Source: Umbilicaria muhlenbergii (taxonomy: Eukaryota > Ascomycota > Lecanoromycetes > Umbilicariales > Umbilicariaceae). Taken from it: 64,000 nt of DNA. This document shows, piece by piece, positions 57,390-64,000 of the stretch. The position numbers and the translations under genes were made by a program. Where the stretch lies: assembly GCA_000611775.1 (NCBI GenBank), contig KK106984.1:1270364-1334363 (forward strand), given 5' to 3'. The notes beneath the pieces were generated by a model that was not told where the DNA came from, made no database searches, and was given only the letters and a program-made list of their open reading frames with translations. Position 1 is the stretch's first letter, and the number at the start of each line of letters is the position of its first letter.

Positions 57390-58915
57390 GAAGCTGTCAG
57401 ATCAAGTGAATACAACATGTATAAACTTCAAAGTTGTTGTAGTCATGAATGAGCTCTTGAAGATACAGCAATTGTGTGATGATTCTCAGTCTTAAAGCTA
57501 TCAGAAGAATCATTCTGAACTTTATTAAAAATGTGTTAAACTCATGTGACTCACTGAACAACATCAGATGAAGATCAGCTAATGCAGGTTCATTATCAGA
57601 TTTCATGTTCTGCAGAAACTTTGAAGTGAGTTCTTTCTGTAATCTGATGAGAAGCTTTAATGTCATCTGCTCTCCTTCTACACAAGACACAACCGTGAAT
57701 GAATGACTTTGCAGGAAGAATCAAAAACTGATTAATGAAATTCATGAATTAATGTACTGCTCAGCTTTGACATTTAATCTTGAATAAACAGTCATGATGA
57801 TTTTTATTTCACCTCTCACCTGAGTCATCAGGGCTCAGGGGACGCCTCATTGAAAACTGATGTTGTGATGCAGAACACTGCAGAACTGAAGGACAGAGAT
57901 GATGTTAAAAGTTTTCATGAAGACATAAACACATATTCAAGTCAACAATGATTGTGAACTCAGGTGTCAGCACAGAGCATATGCACATAAAAAGATCAAC
58001 ATGTGATGAACATGAAGAAAGAATTCATATGAGAGCTTGCAGAAAAGTGAGAGGAAAAGTAACATTAACAAGTTAAGAGAAGATCCTCCCTGTGAACATA
58101 TAAGTTATCAGATTTAATGAATGTAAGTAAGGTTCATGTGACTTATCATGACAGCATACAAATTCCTACGCATGTGAAGTGAGTAAGATGATTTGTCATG
58201 TATTGCAACAAGTGCTTGAATAAAACTTAAAATTAATGACATTCAACCTGTCATGTGATGAAAGTGACAGTAAATAAACAAGGAAACTCTGAGAACATCT
58301 GTCACAAAGCTTAAATGAAGATTAAAAAAAAGTGACATCATATTAATCATTAAAAGTGTTCCTGCTCAGACCTCAACCTCTTTGAAAGAAGTGACGTGAA
58401 AGATCATGTAGAAGACAGTGATCATAAAATAAATCAACTGAACAAGAACATCAGCATGACTTCATGATCTTATCAGATGATGATGTCAGATGAAGTATGA
58501 ATAAGTGAGATGTTTAACAGCAAGAATGATGAGAGCATGAAAGACACATTTTATGAAAGAAAGACTCTTGAGAATCATTAACATGATGAGAATGTCACAT
58601 GTGACAATCACATAAAGTATAATGACATTCATGATGAGGAGGCATAATGAAAATGAGCATCAAAAGAAGTGAGTTAACTTATGTAAATGAAAATCAAATC
58701 AAAGCGCAAGAAACAATTATGCATCATGTGAAAACAAGCATGCTGCATGCTGTTCAGAGATGATGCAAGTAGATGACATGTGATCAAGGGTGTTAAATTG
58801 AAGGAGAAAAAAGAATTTGCAACATCAGAAAATGATTCAAGCATTTAAAGATGACTGTTGAAATAAACTTTACAGGACAAAACTATATATAGTTTTCAGA
58901 GTGAATGAAGATCAA
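57390..58915 (-). repeat. 1.5-kb duplicated segment, copy 2 (inverted partner at 21.8-23.3 kb)
   Basis: The reverse complement matches 21,790-23,280 throughout. The shared protein-like frame is better preserved here: 97 codons open at 57,690-57,397 on the minus strand, containing MTLKLLIRLQKELTSKFLQN and ITQLLYLQELIHDYNNFEVY. The family is unknown. Beyond both ends similarity to copy 1 stops. Differences between the copies are largely transitions. Confidence 0.75.
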
Positions 58916-60712
58916 CTGATTATTGATTTGTCTCTCTCATTACATGATTTTCATTAACATGCATTCTGTAGCCTCATGACACCTGCTTTAGCTGTTGATC
59001 ATAGAATGCTGAACATTTGTAGAATTGTCTCTCAAATGTGTCTACAACCTCACCTACAGCTATCAAGCATATCAGGAGTAAATGAGCATAGAAGACAGCA
59101 GAGAAAAGATGTTGCAGTAAAAGTTACAGTGAGACATGAACACAGTAATAGATATGACAAGTTGATATCATTAAAGCCCTTTAAATGTAGTGCCTCAGGG
59201 CAGAATAAATTATTACTTCACTAAATGAGTCCTGTGAGCTGTAAGAAGACTGACAAGTTCACTTGTCTCTTGAGATGTGATCTTGATCCTTGTCAGATTG
59301 AACTCAGGCTGTGAATTAAAATTACTCTTGATAGCTGTGTTCTTCAGGTGTAGCACTTTTTCTTCAGTGATTAACATGATGTGTCATTTCTTAAATCATT
59401 AAAAGATGCTGCTTTTTGTACAGCCTTCATCAGCATCACTTCTGAGACAGATGATATTGTGACTGCATATTCACTCCTCATTGTCTGTCAAGGATTCAAG
59501 GCTCTGAAGTGAATACATCTTAAATTTCTAGATTCTCAGTCAGTCTTTAACCCTTCATCTGCTCCTTTAATTCTTGAGCATCTCATTCATGTTCACAAGA
59601 CTGTTTTTACTCTGTCATGTGTTCTCTTCATGTGAGTGATCTTGTCATTTGATGAGGTACTGATTAAGCTGAGAGGCATCTAAGATCTGAAGGACTTCAG
59701 GACTATATTACATAAATATCAGTTTCTTTGACATCATCATGAACTTTTAATAGCCCCTTGCAATTTTATCTGTTAATGTAGAACTGCTTAACTTTCTCTG
59801 ATATTCATTTGCTCTTATGTGAAGTTGTAACAGCAGATGACATTTATTCTAAGCTCATAGATGATGTGAATGTTAATGCATTCAGCCTCTTTTTCTGCTG
59901 ACTTTGAGACTGGACAACATTGGTAAGTGATGATAATGAATTTGTATCATCAGCACACTGTTTTGTTGATGATCATGTGAGGCAAGATGTTTTCTTTCTA
60001 GCAGCTTTGAAAATCCTTGATGAGTGAATGAGATGAAGAAAGGTGCTTGCTGAGTCAGGTGACAGTGTCTTTCTCTTGAGTTTAAATTTTCATTCACTTC
60101 TGCGCAGGGCAACATTCAGAGTTGAGGGTAACATTTTTATATTAAGCTCTGAATTCAGACTACCTGTCTGCTCTCTGAGTGATGATAATGCAAAGTGAGA
60201 AAAGCTCTCCTCTTGATAAGGGTGAAGCCTTTTCTTCTGAGTAACTTTAAAAACCTTTGATGAATGAACTGAATCAAGAACTGACTCTGCTGTCATTTGT
60301 TTGCATTTGTTACAGATCATTGACTGCCTCCTGAAAACTCTTTGAACATAAAGAACTCAGCAATTTGATCTGATCATGATATTAATTTCAACATCTCAGC
60401 TTGATCTTGATGATGATGATTGCTGCTCTTGCTCTTCTGATTGACATCTGCGCACTCAGAAGTGATCATCAAGAGTTGCTGATTGATTCACTTCAGGATG
60501 ATTTTATGCCGCCTTAAATTTATTATAACACATCATAATTTACTTTGAGCGCTTAGAACTTCTCCTCTGAGTTGAATTGTTTTCTTTTAAATTCTTACAT
60601 CATTCAAGTGCTTCTCTGCTGGTTTAACTTCTTTCTGAGTCAGCTCAATTAAGGCAGACCTTTCAGTTGTGTCTCTGAAGTCATTCAACTCTGCTGTCTT
60701 CAGTTGTTGTTT
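58916..60712. other. AT-rich interval, nothing firmly recognised
   Basis: A frame at 58,976-59,224 (plus) is less mutated than its surroundings and Arg/His/Lys-rich, but matches no family. Two minus-strand frames (60,320-60,090 and 60,115-59,882) are Ser/His-rich and unidentified. The interval ends at the target site of the hAT element. Confidence 0.35.
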
Positions 60713-63254
60713 CAGTGTTCTGAAACCCCCCCCCTCAGGGGGCTCCCCGGGGAGCCCCTCAGGCACTAGTACTGATGAGGTAAAGTGTGTGTGATGACTG
60801 AGGGGGGGGGGTGTGAATTTCTAGATAGTAGCAATATTAGAACCAATATTGTAGCAATGAAGAAGCAGTTATAGAACTCACATTTGTTTTAATAAAGTCA
60901 TGATTTGAGCACTTCACTGACCTCAACAATGTTCTCCTTCAGTTGATTTCATCAATCTGTTATTAGTAGCTTTGTACTACTGAATACCCTTTCACACTCA
61001 GCGGACATGACTGGAATAGAGCAGGTATCATAAGTCATTTGATTAAGATCAGGATAAAGACTCTCCTGTGACTGCTAATACTTCAGAAGGTTTTTGATAT
61101 CTGAAATGAAGTTATCTTGAAGGTAGATTTTCAGAGAATCAGGCTTCTCTATGATTTGATTGTCAGGCATGATAATAAACTGATTAAATTCATCTGAATC
61201 TGACTCATTAAAAGTCATATTGATGTCATCTGAAGAGGAAAGGTTTCATCCTTTGTACTCTGACAGTCATAGTGAGTTTAGAATCTCTTTTTCATGTTGA
61301 ATTCACTTCAGTTTCTCCTTTCAGCTGCTTTCAAACCATGCTCACTTTAGTCTAGGGTTTGTGACACAGGCAGTGTAGTAGATAAGTGACTTATCAAGCT
61401 GAGAGTAATATTCATTGATCTTCATTCATGCATTGATAATGCATACCTTTAGATGTTGATTTTCAGGCGTACATAAATCAACATTGTTGATTAAGATGTT
61501 GTATGACAGCTTCTTCTCCTTCAGCTTTGTCATTAGAAACTTCAGAGAGGTTAAATACTCTCATACACAGCCTTTTTCTCCCTTTGAACCATACCCTTTC
61601 ATGTGAATTATCAAAGTCTCAAACGGCTTCAAAATCTTCAGTGTTTCAACCAATAGAAGTCAGTCTTCTGAAGTAAGAACATCATGCTTTAAAGCTCTTT
61701 CTTGCTCTCTGTTCAGTCTGGTACCATGACTGCTAGTGGAGTTTTGAATAAGGAAATAATCAACAACATTTTTAAGCTGTATGATTCACTGAATCATTCA
61801 ATAGAGAGAATTCCACCTGGTTGCATTATCAGTCACTAGTTGAAGGTTTTGAAAGTTGTTCAGGGTGAGTGTATTCAGCTTAAGAAGGTCCTCAAATGCC
61901 TCTCTTCTTTGAGGCGTACAACATATAAAAGTGACAATGTTGTGAAGCTTTTCAACTGCTCCCCTTTTTTATCATAATTGCAATTCTTTAACGTCATCCT
62001 CAAGAGTTTGATGAAGAGTAATTTTAACCTCAAAAGCCTCTGTCTCCTGATTAAATAAGAAGGCTTTAACTCCCAGATTAAGCACATGTTCAAGACAGCA
62101 TAAATGACAGTGAATAAAGCTAAGATCTGAATGAAGCCTGTGCAAGACAATCTTCACACATGTGTCATTGAAAGAGGTGTTATTCAGAACAAAATAATCA
62201 ATCTTATTCACAATATCATACTTCATAATGATTTTTATAATCAGTTGAGTCATGTTTTCACCTGAGTGTGGCTCATAAAGCTGTTGAAGATCAATTAAAA
62301 CTGTGTGATTCTTGCTTAAATTATTCATGTAGTGAGTCACAATTTCAAGCATGATCAAAGCATTAGGAGAAGTTCATAAATCAAATGAAAAATGTATAAA
62401 ACTCTTGTTGATGTGTAATGACCTCTTGATCTCTGCCTTCTTGATCTGAAATTCTCTCATAATTCACCCCCTTATTGTATCTTCATTCAGAGGCAACATA
62501 CTGGCATTTAAGGTAAATATTGTGAATATGAAGTTTCAAAAGAAGGTGTTTTAAACAATTGAGAAAAGTATATGCATACAGACAATTCAGTGAATTAAGG
62601 TTGTATGAAAGGCATCATAATTGACATGAGAAATCAGATTACTAAAAGCACTTCCTTGCTGTTGCTGCTTCAGGACTGAGGTTGTATTTGATTAATCACT
62701 TTTTATAACATGATGTTTGTTTTTAAGATGTTCTTCAATGTGATTTGTTCCTTTCTTGATGAATGTGATCTTACAGAGACTGCAAAGTCAGAATTTCTGC
62801 TTATCTTCAGCTGCAATCAGCTCTGTATCATGCTTTCATATTCATGATGTATTTGAACTTCTGATTGAGCTGATGAGAGCAGTTGCTTTGATGTATGAAA
62901 CTCCCTGTACAGTAATTCAGTCACTAGGAGTCAGAGAGTCTAAAAGAGAAGAATTAAGATCAGCAGTGTTAATATTAATTAAGAGCAGTGAGCTGAGTTC
63001 ACTGATGATGTCACTGAAACTCATGTTGAAGGTTGAGGCTTGATTTTTTATAAATTCATTCAATTTTTGTTGATTTTTGTCTATCTACAATTATGTCTGC
63101 CTTATTCACTTTTTCAACCTCCCTCAGCAATCTTCATTAAAGTCTTAACATTAAGAGCCCCTTCAGGGGCCCCTCAAAACAAGTCAGAGACAGAAAGAGG
63201 TTGGCAAATCTTCTCTCCCCTCAAGGGTTTTAAAAGGAGGGTTTCAGAACACTG
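60713..63254 (-). mobile_element. hAT transposon, complete ends, degraded transposase
   Basis: Both ends carry the 16-bp inverted repeat CAGTGTTCTGAAACCC. The flanking 8 bp are tgttgttt (left) and tgttattc (right), an 8-bp target duplication differing by two transitions. The minus-strand transposase fossil shows, in order: a BED-type zinc finger with CSLC and HIEEHLKNKH (about 62,830-62,735); YFVLNNTSFNDTC (62,196-62,160), the first catalytic-acid region; LEHVLNLGVKAFLF; NATRWNSL (about 61,830-61,805); and the C-terminal dimerisation motif MSAECERVFSSTKLL (61,008-60,964). All hallmarks of a hAT element of about 2.5 kb are there. Numerous TGA codons at former Arg and Trp positions make it inactive. 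CpG/CpC-dense palindromes persist just inside the ends. Confidence 0.93.
60739..60758. repeat. Perfect 20-bp GC palindrome inside hAT left end
   Basis: GGGGCTCCCCGGGGAGCCCC is its own reverse complement and lies 26 bp inside the element's left terminus, between a C-run and a G-run. A related palindrome (aggggcccct) sits near 63,165 inside the other end. Subterminal motifs of this kind can serve as transposase-binding sites in hAT elements; that role is inferred here. Confidence 0.85.
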
Positions 63255-64000
63255 TGTTATTCTGTCAGCTTCATCTCTTATTTCATTAATTTCATCTCAT
63301 CATCTGCCTCTTTCTTCTGCTGATCATTTTGAAGAGCTCAGCTGATATCATTAAATTTATATTCTTCTTTAAATTCAGCTGCTTCTGCCTCACTCAATTT
63401 TGTCTGTGCTGATTTCAGCTCTTTTTAAGCTTGCTTAAACTTCTTCTCTAACAGCTCTAGTTTTTAATAATGATAAAATTAATATTCTCTTCAGTTATTC
63501 AGCCTGCTCTGCTGATTTCACTCTTAATGCAGTTTGACATCTCCTTGACAGATCAACCTCAGCAGGATGTCTTAATTATGATTGATTAACTTTGATCAGA
63601 TCATTAAAGCACAATTGAAATCTTAAGCAACACATGATGTTATGTGTTTTGAAGATATGATTCTCCCTGAATCACAAAGATATGTAAGATTACTTTATCT
63701 TCAATGCACATTATGCTGCAAGTATACAACAGCAGAATCTGAGACATCATATGACTTAAAACACACTTCTTGCACAGCTGCACAACATGGAAAACAATGA
63801 AGAAAAGAACAAGATGTGAAGAAGTATAATGCTGAAGACTTAATTTGAAGATCCTCACAGTTATTTTAAAAAGATGAGGCAGGACCTTGAACTGCAGCTA
63901 ATATTAAAATCACTTTGATCAGAGGCTGAGAGGACAAGCACAGAATTTCAGCTCAATCTGATCATGAGTGAATCTTGAAGACCAGGAAAAGAAAGAGGTT
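63255..64000. other. AT-rich interval to the right edge
   Basis: Short frames only (for example 63,640-63,858 minus). No domain or repeat was recognised. Confidence 0.45.

Noticed and set aside
11860-64000. TGA used as a Trp codon (alternative genetic code)
   Set aside because: TGA also replaces Arg codons in the fossils, and the intact complex I gene of this window uses TGG for Trp and ends with TGA. Decay explains the pattern; recoding does not.
1-64000. Retroviral-type or LTR retroelement fossils, and a DUF3435 captain
   Set aside because: I looked for reverse transcriptase, integrase and tyrosine-recombinase motifs on both strands by eye and found none I could defend. Heavily decayed copies could be missed.
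1-64000. tRNA or rRNA genes
   Set aside because: No cloverleaf B-box/A-box pair or rRNA-like stretch was noticed. A dedicated search with tRNAscan-SE or Infernal would be needed to exclude degraded copies.

Overview
The window looks like a chromosome segment of a filamentous ascomycete (Pezizomycotina). The evidence is short GT-AG introns of about 55-58 bp, a clear fungal NDUFB10-type complex I gene, and degraded copies of typically fungal families (SesA/NB-ARC/TPR NLR, DUF3723, DUF7924, a DIM-5/Clr4-like SET protein, fungal pogo and hAT transposons). The species cannot be named from the sequence.

The window has two kinds of DNA. A GC-balanced, CpG-containing island at about 6,500-11,830 holds the only convincing intact genes. 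They are an NDUFB10-type complex I subunit (minus strand, two exons) and a divergently transcribed seven-helix membrane protein with a Cys-rich ectodomain (plus strand, three exons). A 5'-truncated short-chain dehydrogenase remnant sits beside them, and a 160-bp foldback element lies at the left edge. Both flanks (1-6,200 and 11,860-64,000) are AT-rich, nearly free of CpG, and poor in CCA/TGG while rich in TCA/TGA. Reading frames there are closed mainly by TGA where Trp or Arg is expected. This looks like repeat-induced point mutation (RIP), or a similar cytosine-deamination process, that hits C before G or C more than the classical CpA.

Layout of the AT-rich flanks: a KMT1-like SET-domain fossil with an internal 18-bp minisatellite (4.06-5.0 kb); a Tc1/mariner C-terminal remnant (11.86-12.16 kb); a DUF7924 fossil (13.45-15.26 kb); an unidentified minus-strand frame (15.8-17.4 kb); a BTB/POZ fossil (23.8-24.5 kb); a pogo/Fot1-like transposase (26.0-27.8 kb); a large NLR fossil with a 126-bp TPR array (28.5-31.6 kb); a palindromic minisatellite (32.6-32.9 kb); a secreted-type frame (40.2-41.1 kb); a possible J-domain fossil (43.5-44.3 kb); a DUF3723 fossil (53.4-55.9 kb); and a complete-ended hAT element (60.7-63.25 kb) with matching TIRs and a decayed 8-bp target duplication. 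Three copies of a roughly 1-kb TIR element without recognisable coding (17.9, 37.3 and 51.2 kb) and an inverted 1.5-kb duplication (21.8 and 57.4 kb) tie the right flank together.

No intact system is visible in the AT-rich part. The co-occurrence of DUF3723, NLR and other host-type families with transposons recalls the cargo of Starship giant elements, but I found no recognisable DUF3435 captain, so that reading stays a hypothesis. All identifications were made by eye from translations. Boundaries of degraded elements are approximate unless terminal repeats are given.
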